Positions 44,923 to 52,876 of a stretch of 64,000 nt of DNA are shown here, piece by piece. The position numbers were made by a program, and so were the translations under genes. The stretch is taken from assembly GCA_910580185.1 (NCBI GenBank), contig CAJTWC010000007.1, positions 33,328 through 97,327 of the forward strand. The letters run 5' to 3'. The notes under the pieces are model-generated. The model was not told the origin of the DNA, did no database searches, and was given only the letters and a program-made list of their open reading frames with translations. The number at the start of each line of letters is the position of its first letter. The stretch's first letter is position 1. The stretch is from an uncultured Bacilli bacterium (GTDB lineage Bacteria; Bacillota_I; Bacilli_A; RF39; UBA660).

Positions 44923-45201
44923 TCACTTATTAGTATAATTATAATAATTTATTTCAGCAAGCTTTATAGATACTTCCTCTAAATCTTCTACATCAACCTC
45001 TTCATTTAATATTTCTTCTATATCAAAAATTAAACTACTTAAAGATGCATATTTATTATAATCAATATTATATCTTTTTAAAACCTTTATTTGATTATCA
45101 CTTAAATAGATACCATTACCTCTCATTTTAATCATGTTTTTATCATTATATATATCTTTAGTTAAGATATTAATATCTATTTCTTCATTATTAATCTTCA
45201 T
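44923..45201 (-). CDS. Uncharacterised 92-residue acidic protein
   Basis: Not recognised. Acidic and Asn-rich; residues 30-80 look helical (LSDNQIKVLKRYNIDYNKYASLSSLIFDIEEILNEE pattern). No Cys, signal peptide or membrane segment. The gene lies 10 bp before the MYG1 gene on the same strand and is probably co-transcribed with it. Confidence 0.65.
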   Translation of the reverse strand: MKINNEEIDINILTKDIYNDKNMIKMRGNGIYLSDNQIKVLKRYNIDYNKYASLSSLIFDIEEILNEEVDVEDLEEVSIKLAEINYYNYTNK

Positions 45202-45250
45202 AATTAGTACCTCATATAAGTAAATAATAACATATTTTCAAAAACAAAAA

Positions 45251-45271
45251 AAGACTACTATTATTCGTCTT
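45251..45271 (-). terminator. Possible weak terminator after the DHH gene
   Basis: Short AAGAC/GTCTT stem followed by seven T on the minus strand; it overlaps the end of the DHH gene. The stem is weak. Confidence 0.4.
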
Positions 45272-46211
45272 CCTTGTACTCTTTACATAATTCATCTAAT
45301 TTATCAATTATTTCATCAGCTTCACTAAAACTTTTTAATTTGGCTCCACATGCGTATACATGACCGCCACCATTATACTGTTCGAATAATTTATTTATCT
45401 TAATGCCTCTACTTCTTGCTGATGTTCTAATTACGTTATTTTTTACGTCTTCGGTAAATACAACCCAACACATAAGTCCATCTATGAAATTATAATTATT
45501 CATAATGCTACCTACACTTGCTGAATCTACGCCATAGTTTTTTAAATCACTATCAGTTATTTTAACATAACCTAAACCATTTTTATTTACCTTCATGTTT
45601 AAAGAAATAAATCCTTCTAATTTAACTTCTGACATTGATCTTTTATAAAGTTTTTCATAAAGTACGTTTGGATTTATTTTTTCTTGCTTAATTAGTTTTA
45701 AAACAACCTCATAAGTGCTAGGTTTATTTGCCCCAAACAAGAATCTATTTGTATCTGCAATTATACCCATAAATAAACTTTCTGCAGCATGTTTTGGCAT
45801 TTTTAAATTACAATCATAGCAAAAATCTGCTATTAATTCACACGTACTTGATGCATCAATATCAATTATTTGAAATTCCGAATACTTATCAATTTCTGGA
45901 TGATGATCTATCTTAACCGATTCCTTAAATTTATAATAATCCACTCCGTCTAACCTTTTAATATCTGGAATATCAAGTGCTATTAAAAGTGCATCTTCAC
46001 ACATTTCGTCAGTGATTTTTGTATGAGTTCCGAAGAATTTAAATCTAGAAATAGATGTTCCAGCAACATAAACTTCCTTATCAGAGAAATTTTCTTTTAT
46101 TATTTCTTTTAAGGCGAACGTAGACCCAAGTGCATCTGGGTCTCCACCAATGTGTCTGGCTATTATTATTCTTTTATATTTTTTTATTAATTCTAATATT
46201 TTTTCTTTCAT
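45261..46211 (-). CDS. nrnA: DHH/DHHA1 phosphoesterase (NrnA-like)
   Basis: Bifunctional nanoRNase/pAp-phosphatase type. RHIGGDPDALGSTFALKEI is the first metal motif, ALDIPDIKRLD and KIDHHPEID the second and third, and the C-terminal DHHA1 region has SARSRGIKINKLFEQYNGGGHVYACGAK (GGGH loop). 316 residues. It follows ackA by 12 bp and likely shares its transcript. Confidence 0.93.
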   Translation of the reverse strand: MKEKILELIKKYKRIIIARHIGGDPDALGSTFALKEIIKENFSDKEVYVAGTSISRFKFFGTHTKITDEMCEDALLIALDIPDIKRLDGVDYYKFKESVKIDHHPEIDKYSEFQIIDIDASSTCELIADFCYDCNLKMPKHAAESLFMGIIADTNRFLFGANKPSTYEVVLKLIKQEKINPNVLYEKLYKRSMSEVKLEGFISLNMKVNKNGLGYVKITDSDLKNYGVDSASVGSIMNNYNFIDGLMCWVVFTEDVKNNVIRTSARSRGIKINKLFEQYNGGGHVYACGAKLKSFSEADEIIDKLDELCKEYKEDE

Positions 46212-46223
46212 TTTTATTCCTTG

Positions 46224-47399
46224 CTATATTAATGCCAAAGTATCCCTTGCAATCATTAATTCTTCGTCAGTAGGAATTATCCAACATTCTACTTTAGAAT
46301 CATCAGTACTTATTTTACGTTCTTCTGATTTAACGTTATTAGCTTCTTCATTTAAATATATTCCTAAAGATCCTAACTCATTTAATACGTCACGTCTTGT
46401 ATCAATTGCTTTTTCTCCAATACCAGCAGTAAAGCAAATAGCATCACAACCATTCATTTCTACATAGTATTTTGCAATGTAATCAACGATTCTTCTAACG
46501 TACATCCTTTGAGCTAAAATGCAGTTTTCATCACCTGCTGCAATACCATCTTCGATATCTCTTGAATCACTAGATTTTCTACTTATTGAAAGTAATCCAC
46601 TTTCTTTATTTATAGCATTATCAATATCTTTTGCACTCATACCAGTTTTTTCCATAACGTATGGTATGATACTTGCATCGATATCACCACATCTTGTTCC
46701 CATAATTAAACCAGCGTTTGGGGTAAGTCCCATACTAGTATTAATACATTTACCATTTACAACAGCACTAATAGATGCACCATTACCTATATGACATGTA
46801 ATTAACTTAGTATCATTTCTTCCTAAAATCTCATTCATTCTTTCTGATACAAACTTATGAGATGTACCATGTGCACCATATCTTCTTACTTTTAATTTTT
46901 CATACCAAGACATTGGAAGTGCATATAAATAGTTTTCCTTAGGCATAGTTTGATGGAATGCAGTATCAAACACAGCTGTTTGAACAGCACCTTTGAAAAC
47001 TTCCATAGCAGCTTTAATACCAGTTATTGCTGCTGGATTATGAAGTGGCGCAAGTGGTGATAATTCTTTTATTTTTAAAAGCACTTCATCATCAATAACC
47101 ACTGTTTTATCAAAGTAGTCTCCACCTTGTACAACACGGTGTCCAATTCCTTTTATTTCATCTAAGGAATCAACAACGTTATTTGCCTTTAACTCTTCTA
47201 CCAAAACTTTAAAAGCTTCTTCATGGTTATTTAGCTCTACTTCTTTTTTTATTTTTTCTCCATTAACTTTTATTGTGTAAAAACTATTTCCAACACCAAT
47301 TCTTTCCATAAGGCCAGACATTAACACTTTTTCTTCTGGCATTTCATATAACTGGAACTTTAAAGATGAAGATCCAGCATTAACAGATAATATTTTCAA
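46224..47399 (-). CDS. ackA: Acetate kinase
   Basis: Makes ATP from acetyl phosphate. ILSVNAGSSSLKFQL is the N-terminal phosphate loop; GHRVVQGG, FDTAFHQTMP, YGAHGTSHKFVSE, CHIGNGASISA, TNAG-like LTPNAGLIMGTRCGDID and FTAGIGEKA are all present. 391 residues. TTG at 47399 is chosen because AGGAGAG lies about 9 bases upstream; no ATG is available. It suggests fermentative acetate production. Confidence 0.96.
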   Translation of the reverse strand: MKILSVNAGSSSLKFQLYEMPEEKVLMSGLMERIGVGNSFYTIKVNGEKIKKEVELNNHEEAFKVLVEELKANNVVDSLDEIKGIGHRVVQGGDYFDKTVVIDDEVLLKIKELSPLAPLHNPAAITGIKAAMEVFKGAVQTAVFDTAFHQTMPKENYLYALPMSWYEKLKVRRYGAHGTSHKFVSERMNEILGRNDTKLITCHIGNGASISAVVNGKCINTSMGLTPNAGLIMGTRCGDIDASIIPYVMEKTGMSAKDIDNAINKESGLLSISRKSSDSRDIEDGIAAGDENCILAQRMYVRRIVDYIAKYYVEMNGCDAICFTAGIGEKAIDTRRDVLNELGSLGIYLNEEANNVKSEERKISTDDSKVECWIIPTDEELMIARDTLALI

Positions 47400-47454
47400 A
47401 TTAATCACTCTCCTAGGTATAATTATACAACAAAATTAAGCCAAATAAAACAAA

Positions 47455-47486
47455 AAAGCCCTGAAAATATTATATTTCAAGGCTTT
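47455..47486 (-). terminator. Terminator after the SASP gene
   Basis: 12-bp stem (AAAGCC-TGAAA/TTTCA-GGCTTT, one mismatch) with an 8-base loop and TTTTTTG on the minus strand. Confidence 0.8.
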
Positions 47487-47502
47487 ATCTATATATTAAT
47501 AA

Positions 47503-47706
47503 TTACTTTTGAGTATTGTATGATCCACCTAATTGAGATTCACCCATTTTAACTAAACGTTTTGTGATTTCACCACCAACTGAACCATTAGCTCTAGCAG
47601 TAGCATCAGCACCTAAGTTAACACCAAATTCGTTAGCTATTTCGTATTTCATTTGTTCGATAGCTTGTTTTGATGATGGAGCAACTAATCTGTTACTATT
47701 TTTCAT
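47503..47706 (-). CDS. ssp: Alpha/beta-type small acid-soluble spore protein
   Basis: Coats DNA in the dormant spore and protects it from UV and heat. 67 residues. The family signature is clear: [38 protein letters not shown], with the germination-protease site region [11 protein letters not shown] at 47706 follows AGGAGGTG; the 19-codon upstream extension of the frame overlaps the promoter and is not coding. A candidate sigma-G promoter lies just upstream. Confidence 0.96.
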   Translation of the reverse strand: MKNSNRLVAPSSKQAIEQMKYEIANEFGVNLGADATARANGSVGGEITKRLVKMGESQLGGSYNTQK

Positions 47707-47732
47707 GTTTTTTTTCACCTCCTGTACACTAC

Positions 47733-47761
47733 TAGAATGTGAAAATTTTGGAATTTCATAC
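47733..47761 (-). promoter_or_regulatory. Candidate sigma-G (forespore) promoter of ssp
   Basis: GTATG (47757-47761), 17-bp spacer, CATTCTA (47733-47739). Both fit the sigma-G consensus gnATR / cATnnTA. The -10 ends 26 bp before the ATG. Bacillus ssp genes are transcribed by sigma-G. Confidence 0.75.
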
Positions 47762-47809
47762 AATTTTTTTCATGGAAATTTTTGCTAATTTTAAATTTTA
47801 AAAATAAAA

Positions 47810-47833
47810 AAAGACATACACTTGTATATCTTT
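47810..47833 (-). terminator. Terminator after the acidic-protein gene
   Basis: 10-bp stem AAAGATATAC/GTATGTCTTT (one G-T pair), 4-base loop, seven T on the minus strand. Confidence 0.75.
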
Positions 47834-47858
47834 ATTATTTACAAATAACTTAGATTTA

Positions 47859-48923
47859 TTATCCAACTTTTTTTAAATTATTATTTTGCTCTTGATCTTC
47901 GCCATATCCAAAATTGCCTTTAATAATATTTTGACCTGGTTCATAATCTTGTGTCACACTCATATCAAAATCATTTTGCTGAGTATATGGTATATTTGCA
48001 GGATCTTTAGCGATATAACCAAATTCATCGAAAGATTGTAATGGACTAGAAGTATTGGTAAAATCATTAGCAGCATCTGATCCATTTTCACGAATTTCAG
48101 TTATTTTTTCATATTCGTTAAAACTATCTAAATTCTGTCCATTTCTAATCATTCTATCTGCTAAATTATATGATCTTTCCCCAACTTCGCTTGTATTCAT
48201 CATTGGTTCTTGTAATCTTTTAAATTCTTTTTCTATTAATTCTTTAACACCAACACTTATATTTTCTTTTATAATATCCATTAACTTTGGAATAACGTTT
48301 GGATCTTTAAAGTACTTAATATCTTTATTTATTTCTTCATATTGCTTATATTGTTCATTATTTGCATCAGCTAATGGTTGCGTAGTTTCTTCATTTTCAA
48401 AAGAATAACCACCATCCATTGGTATATCATAAGAAAAATCAGTATTAGACGTAGAAACTGTATTAGGAACTATATCAGTAGGAGAGTCTAAAGTAATATT
48501 ATTTACGTTTAAGCTTGGTTCATATGCTGGAGCCAAATCTATAGATGGACCCTCAGATGATAAATTAGCGTTTAGTTCATCAAATCCTGGAACTATATTT
48601 GGATTTGGTGCTTCGAACTTTATTATTTTATCTTCTGCTGGAGCTTCAACTTGAGGTTCCTCTTCTTGCGGAGCTTCTTCTTTAGCTTCACTAGCCTCTT
48701 CTTCTGTTTTTGGTGCTTCAAATTGTATTATTTTATTTTCGTCAGATTCCGAAGCGCCAAGTTTAACATCTGGTTCTGGCTTGCTATAATCTGCTTCTGG
48801 TTCTTGTACTTCTTTTTTAGCTTCAGCAAATCCAGTTGATTGACTTACTTCAACATCTTCAACCGAAACATTTTTTCCAGCTTTTATATCATCCGCTTCT
48901 TGTCTTAGTTCTTCTGCGCTCAT
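47859..48923 (-). CDS. Uncharacterised acidic, low-complexity protein
   Basis: 354 residues, not recognised. The first ~200 residues are Glu/Pro/Ala/Ser-rich and probably disordered, with a repeated motif (NKIIQFEAPK and DKIIKFEAPN). A helical segment at ~195-245 (YEEINKDIKYFKDPNVIPKLMDIIKENISVGVKELIEKEF) is the only likely folded part. No signal peptide, Cys or membrane segment. It follows the DUF1292-like gene by 21 bp, probably in one operon. Confidence 0.75.
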   Translation of the reverse strand: MSAEELRQEADDIKAGKNVSVEDVEVSQSTGFAEAKKEVQEPEADYSKPEPDVKLGASESDENKIIQFEAPKTEEEASEAKEEAPQEEEPQVEAPAEDKIIKFEAPNPNIVPGFDELNANLSSEGPSIDLAPAYEPSLNVNNITLDSPTDIVPNTVSTSNTDFSYDIPMDGGYSFENEETTQPLADANNEQYKQYEEINKDIKYFKDPNVIPKLMDIIKENISVGVKELIEKEFKRLQEPMMNTSEVGERSYNLADRMIRNGQNLDSFNEYEKITEIRENGSDAANDFTNTSSPLQSFDEFGYIAKDPANIPYTQQNDFDMSVTQDYEPGQNIIKGNFGYGEDQEQNNNLKKVG

Positions 48924-48944
48924 ACTTATTCCTCCTACCTACGA

Positions 48945-49316
48945 TTATTCTTTATCCAAATTTAAAATTTGTTGCCCATTTTTTGCAAGTTTTCTCATTG
49001 CGTCTTTTACTTTAGTCCACTCATCATTATCAGTTATATTTTCTAATGAATATACTCCATCTTTTTCATTTAATATAGCAACATATAACTTAATCATATC
49101 GTTTTCATCAGTTTCATTAAAAGTATAAACAATATAGGTCTTATCCATATCTTTTAATTTAAATAGTGATAAACGTTCTGCATCTTTATTCGTACCTGCT
49201 TCATCTACTATTACAAACTTTTCCCTTTGACTAGTTTGTAAAGCTGACATACCATTAGCAAAACTTTGACCTACATTTACTTTTTTTCCACTTCCAATAC
49301 TAGTTGTAGTTACCAT
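48945..49316 (-). CDS. DUF1292-like protein
   Basis: 123 residues. The C-terminal ~80 residues (AERLSLFKLKDMDKTYIVYTFNETDENDMIKLYVAILNEKDGVYSLENITDNDEWTKVKDAM pattern) fit the YrzB/DUF1292 layout: a beta domain with LY.A.L...+G.Y.LE.I..D.EW. The N-terminus is Ser/Gly-rich. Biochemical function unknown. A neighbour of yutD and yunB. Confidence 0.65.
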   Translation of the reverse strand: MVTTTSIGSGKKVNVGQSFANGMSALQTSQREKFVIVDEAGTNKDAERLSLFKLKDMDKTYIVYTFNETDENDMIKLYVAILNEKDGVYSLENITDNDEWTKVKDAMRKLAKNGQQILNLDKE

Positions 49317-49357
49317 ATAAACACCTCTTTTATTCTATATAAAGTATTTTAACATAC

Positions 49358-49633
49358 TTATTTTCTTTTTGCAACAAAATATGAGCAATCGAAAGCGCAA
49401 TTTTCCTTTAAATATTTATCCAAATTTTCAAAATTATTAATTTCTTTACATTTTTTATTTGATTTATCATAAAAACCTTTTAATCTTAACTTACCATAAG
49501 CCCAATCCCCAACAATGTAATCAAAATCTTTAAAATAATCGGTATATTTATCAGTTAGCTCTTCTTTATTGTAACCATTTTTTTGATTAGTAATTATTTC
49601 ATAATTATTTTCTTCTAAAGTTATTTGTTCCAT
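49358..49633 (-). CDS. yutD: YutD-family protein (DUF1027)
   Basis: 91 residues. YDELTDKYTDYFKDFDYIVGDWAYGKLRLKGFYDKSNK-type core with the invariant DYIVGDW.Y..LRLKGFY motif identifies YutD. Function unknown. It lies 36 bp after yunB, and the two are also near each other in Bacillus, so the synteny supports both calls. Confidence 0.88.
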   Translation of the reverse strand: MEQITLEENNYEIITNQKNGYNKEELTDKYTDYFKDFDYIVGDWAYGKLRLKGFYDKSNKKCKEINNFENLDKYLKENCAFDCSYFVAKRK

Positions 49634-49669
49634 AATTATCCTCCATACTATAAAAATTATAGCATTTTT

Positions 49670-50383
49670 TTAATTCATCGGCAAACTATATGAGTTATTA
49701 GTGCCAGATAAATAATATGGAACAGCACCTTTTATAACTTTCATAACAATAGGGATTTCACTAGTTAATTTAATATCTTTAGATTGGAACGGGAGAATGG
49801 TTCTTTGAGTAACTTCAATGTATACATAAACTTCAATTAACGCACTATTTATGCCATAAGATTTTACTTTGGTTTTAACATCAAGTCCAACATTTCCAGA
49901 ATACTTTATTTTAACAGGTATTTTTGGACCTGCGTTAGCTAAAAAAGCATTGCCAAATACAACACCAGATGGAACTTCATAAATAATCCCTTTTTTTAAA
50001 CTTTTATCCAATACATCAAAATACATTTCATCTGGTAAATTTTCTCCTTTTTCTACTTCTTTTAATCTTTTTCTTACGTTTTTAGCAATTTCTATTAACG
50101 CCTCATTTATTAAGCCAGTATCAAAGTCAATGGTTTCTATTTCATTATTACTATTAAAAGTAGTTTTAAAGAAATTTTTATCTTTAAATTTTTCATTTAC
50201 TTCTTTTATACCAGTATTTTTAAGAACTTCAATTCCTACTTTTTTAGTTTGTACATTAGCATAACTCATAATAGCAGGCATCGCTCTTTTATTTAAAATT
50301 ATTAAAAATATAGTACTAAATAATATCATAATTATAAACATTAAAAGATAAGCTTTTTTAAAAGTAGTTTTTATTTTAAACAT
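49670..50383 (-). CDS. yunB: Sporulation protein YunB
   Basis: Membrane protein expressed in the mother cell and needed for efficient sporulation in Bacillus. One N-terminal membrane segment (about 11-30), then RAMPAIMSYANVQTKKVGIEVL, FDTGLINEALIEIAKNVRKRL, IYEVPSGVVFGNAFLANAGPKIPVKI and YVYIEVTQRTILPF, all characteristic of YunB. 237 residues from ATG at 50383. A weak sigma-E-like -10 (CATATAAT, 50397-50404) precedes it. Confidence 0.92.
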   Translation of the reverse strand: MFKIKTTFKKAYLLMFIIMILFSTIFLIILNKRAMPAIMSYANVQTKKVGIEVLKNTGIKEVNEKFKDKNFFKTTFNSNNEIETIDFDTGLINEALIEIAKNVRKRLKEVEKGENLPDEMYFDVLDKSLKKGIIYEVPSGVVFGNAFLANAGPKIPVKIKYSGNVGLDVKTKVKSYGINSALIEVYVYIEVTQRTILPFQSKDIKLTSEIPIVMKVIKGAVPYYLSGTNNSYSLPMN

Positions 50384-50407
50384 AATATCACAAAATATTA
50401 TATGAAA

Positions 50408-50442
50408 AAACAAGAAAATTATTTTTCATAATATTCTTGTTT
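50408..50442 (-). terminator. Terminator upstream of yunB
   Basis: Long stem (AAACAAGAA-ATTAT arms, one mismatch) with a 5-base loop and TTTTTTC on the minus strand. It ends the 274-residue gene and makes yunB a separate unit. Confidence 0.75.
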
Positions 50443-51265
50443 ATTTTAAAATTAACTTTGTATAAATAAAATAACCAATTACTGCTAAAGCAATTAAAAC
50501 TATTAATACTATTATTAGTTTCTTAGTTCTTGAAGTTCTTCTTAGCTGTCCTTTAAGAGTGCTAAAATCTTCAAAATCATTTTTGGTAAACATATTTGAA
50601 TCTGTATAAAAGGTTCTATCGGCTTTTACAAGAGTCTTCTCTAAGTTTCCTTTTATATCTTCAGTACTTGTTTTTGTATTTTCAGAAGGATCTATAACTT
50701 CAAATGATGTATCTACCGGGTTTGTAACTATCGTATCATCTGAACCTTTAAGATCTGAAAACATATCCAAAGCATCTTTTGTTTCATTATCTTTCTTCGG
50801 TATAGCCATTGTATTTATTAACTCTTCAAGTTCCTGTTCTTCTTTTTCAATTTCTTCGTACTTATTACTATACCTTTTACCACGATACTCACTAAAATCA
50901 ATATACTTTTGTTTTTCTTTTGCTTCTTCTAGAAAACTTCTTCTACTTTTTGCTTTATCTAATATTTCATTTATATCATAAACCTTTTCGCTTCGTTCAT
51001 TAAATATAGGTCTATCATCCTTATCTATATCTTCGATTGAATACTTTCTTAAAGTTCTATATTGTTTTGTATCATATTTATCATCAAGAATGTTTTTTAA
51101 CTTATTTATATTAATTTCCTTAGCTGAATCAATTATTTCCATATTTTTATACGTAGTATTTCTATAAATATCATCATAAACTTCTTCATATAATTTGGTG
51201 TTTTTCTTAGATCTTTCATAACGCTTTTTAGAAACATTAGCATATTTATCCATCCTAGACTGCAT
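50441..51265 (-). CDS. Uncharacterised C-terminally anchored membrane protein
   Basis: 274 residues. Highly charged, mostly helical cytoplasmic part with many Lys/Glu/Asp/Tyr (YANVSKKRYERSKKN, KQKYIDFSEYRGKRYSNKYEEIEKEEQELEELI pattern) and one membrane segment at the very C-terminus (KLIIVLIVLIALAVIGYFIYTKLIL). Tail-anchored layout; family not recognised. AGGGAGGTG precedes the start. It diverges from the ferredoxin gene. Confidence 0.72.
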   Translation of the reverse strand: MQSRMDKYANVSKKRYERSKKNTKLYEEVYDDIYRNTTYKNMEIIDSAKEININKLKNILDDKYDTKQYRTLRKYSIEDIDKDDRPIFNERSEKVYDINEILDKAKSRRSFLEEAKEKQKYIDFSEYRGKRYSNKYEEIEKEEQELEELINTMAIPKKDNETKDALDMFSDLKGSDDTIVTNPVDTSFEVIDPSENTKTSTEDIKGNLEKTLVKADRTFYTDSNMFTKNDFEDFSTLKGQLRRTSRTKKLIIVLIVLIALAVIGYFIYTKLILK

Positions 51266-51326
51266 AAAAACACCTCCCTATTGTTAAATTAATCATACCA
51301 TACTTTACATTTTTTTTAAAGTATTA

Positions 51327-51354
51327 TTGATTTTTTTAAAGTTTATTATATAAT
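51327..51354 (+). promoter_or_regulatory. Promoter of the ferredoxin gene
   Basis: TTGATT (51327-51332), 16-bp spacer, TATAAT (51349-51354), about 20 bp before the ATG, which follows AGGAGG. Confidence 0.7.
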
Positions 51355-51374
51355 AATTTTATTAGGAGGCAATT

Positions 51375-51593
51375 ATGAAATTCAAAGTAGATAAAGATAA
51401 ATGTATTGGTTGCGGTGCTTGTGGGGCAATCTGTGAAGAAGTATTTGAAATAAAGGATGATGGATTTGCAGAAGCTATTAAAGAAGAAGTAACAGATGAA
51501 AAAATAAAAGAAGCCGCTATTGATGCAATGGAAGGTTGTCCAACAGAAGCAATCGAAGAAGATAAAAAAGAAAACGATAAAAAAGAAGACTAG
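51375..51593 (+). CDS. fer: Ferredoxin, single [4Fe-4S] cluster
   Basis: 72-residue soluble electron carrier. DKCIGCGACGAICEEVF provides three cluster cysteines (CxxCxxxxxC-type spacing includes an extra Cys), and EGCPTEAIEE provides the fourth with the usual Pro. The Glu/Asp-rich C-terminal tail (EEDKKENDKKED) is a low-complexity extension. It is the only plus-strand gene in this stretch and has its own promoter and terminator. Confidence 0.95.
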   Translation: MKFKVDKDKCIGCGACGAICEEVFEIKDDGFAEAIKEEVTDEKIKEAAIDAMEGCPTEAIEEDKKENDKKED

Positions 51594-51618
51594 GTTTTAT
51601 AAATACAAGTCTTCTTTT
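51581..51618 (+). terminator. Bidirectional terminator between ferredoxin and GNAT genes
   Basis: 11-bp stem AAAAGAAGACT/AGTCTTCTTTT, starting in the last ferredoxin codons; T-runs on both strands serve the convergent GNAT gene too. Confidence 0.75.
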
Positions 51619-52142
51619 TATTTATTATATATATAATCTTCATAATCTAACATATACTGATTTTGCTCTAACTTTTCACCATTTTTTGTTATAAAATATT
51701 CATCATCTTTATAACCAGAATATAATTTAAATTTCATGTTTTTAATTATTTTATTTGAAGGGATATTGTCTTTTCTTGCACAAATATGAATAGTCTTTGC
51801 TCCACACAAAGAAAATGCGGAATCAACTACCATTGGCAAGCACAAACTTCCTATTTTCTTCCCTCTATATTCTTTTTTTATGTTGATACTTATCGCAAAT
51901 TTATCAGGATCTAAATTATCGATTTGACCAATCATGGAAATTCCTATTAACTCTTGATTGTTAAATATGCCAAAAACAACAAAACTATTTTTAACTTTTT
52001 CTATATAAGAATCTATATCATTTGTATCGTAGTAACACATTCCTTCTTCATCAAAAGAAATACCTTCTTTAATTAATTCTGTAAAGTTATATTCTTCATT
52101 AATAAACTTTAGTTTTATATCATTATAGTTTAATTTTTCCAT
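51618..52142 (-). CDS. GNAT-family acetyltransferase
   Basis: 174 residues. FGIFNNQELIGISMIG and FAISINIKKEYRGKKIGSLCLPMVVDSAFSLCGAKTIHICARKDNIPSNKIIKNMKFKL carry the acetyl-CoA-binding RGKKIG loop and the following helix and strand. The acceptor is unknown. It lies 9 bp after rluB. Confidence 0.85.
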   Translation of the reverse strand: MEKLNYNDIKLKFINEEYNFTELIKEGISFDEEGMCYYDTNDIDSYIEKVKNSFVVFGIFNNQELIGISMIGQIDNLDPDKFAISINIKKEYRGKKIGSLCLPMVVDSAFSLCGAKTIHICARKDNIPSNKIIKNMKFKLYSGYKDDEYFITKNGEKLEQNQYMLDYEDYIYNK

Positions 52143-52151
52143 TTTTCGTTC

Positions 52152-52874
52152 CTATTTGTTAATTGCCATATTATACAATTGCTTAACCTCTTTAGAAGTT
52201 AGACTTCTTTTTTCACCACTTTTTAAACCTGACAAATTAAGGAAACCAAACGCTTCTCTTTTTAGTTTAATAACTTCATGCCCAATAGATTCCATTAACC
52301 TTTTAACTTCATGGTTTATACCATCATGAATAGTTATTTCTATTATTGAAGTCATGTTTTTCTTATCTAGTTTTTTTAGCTTAACCCTAGAAGGATAAAC
52401 TTTTTTATTATCAAGTTTAACACCTCTTTTTAAAGTTTTTACTTCATCTGATGTTACGATTCCTTTTACTTTGGCAACATAATATTTATCTATCTTGCTT
52501 TTAGGATGCATCATAAGATTAGCAAACTCGCCATCGTTAGTTAAAAGAAGAACCCCAGTTGTATCATAATCAAGTCTTCCTACTGGATAAATTCTTTTCG
52601 TAACGTCATCAAAAAAGTCTAAAACCGTTTTTCTACCCTTATCATCTTTAGTTGTACAAACAACTCCTCTTGGTTTATAAAACAAATAATATTCTTTTTC
52701 TTGATATTCAATCAAGTTTCCTTCGACTAATATTTCATCACCAAAAGAAGCTTTGCTTCCAAGTTCGGTTACCTTTTGACCATTAAGCCTAACTTTTCCT
52801 TGTTTTATTAATTCTTCAGCTTTTCTTCTGGAACAATATCCTGCCTCTGCAATTAGTTTTTGTAATCTTTCCAT
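52152..52874 (-). CDS. rluB: Pseudouridine synthase of the RsuA/RluB family
   Basis: Modifies a uridine in 23S (RluB) or 16S (RsuA) rRNA. The N-terminal S4 domain is RLQKLIAEAGYCSRRKAEELIKQGKVRLNG. The catalytic motif is VGRLDYDTTGVLLLTNDG (Asp). The KPRGVVCTTKDDKGRKTVLD and LMESIGHEVIKLKREAFG blocks match the family. 240 residues. Low-GC Gram-positive homologues here are usually RluB. It is 2 bp from pcrA. Confidence 0.93.
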   Translation of the reverse strand: MERLQKLIAEAGYCSRRKAEELIKQGKVRLNGQKVTELGSKASFGDEILVEGNLIEYQEKEYYLFYKPRGVVCTTKDDKGRKTVLDFFDDVTKRIYPVGRLDYDTTGVLLLTNDGEFANLMMHPKSKIDKYYVAKVKGIVTSDEVKTLKRGVKLDNKKVYPSRVKLKKLDKKNMTSIIEITIHDGINHEVKRLMESIGHEVIKLKREAFGFLNLSGLKSGEKRSLTSKEVKQLYNMAINK

Positions 52875-52876
52875 TA

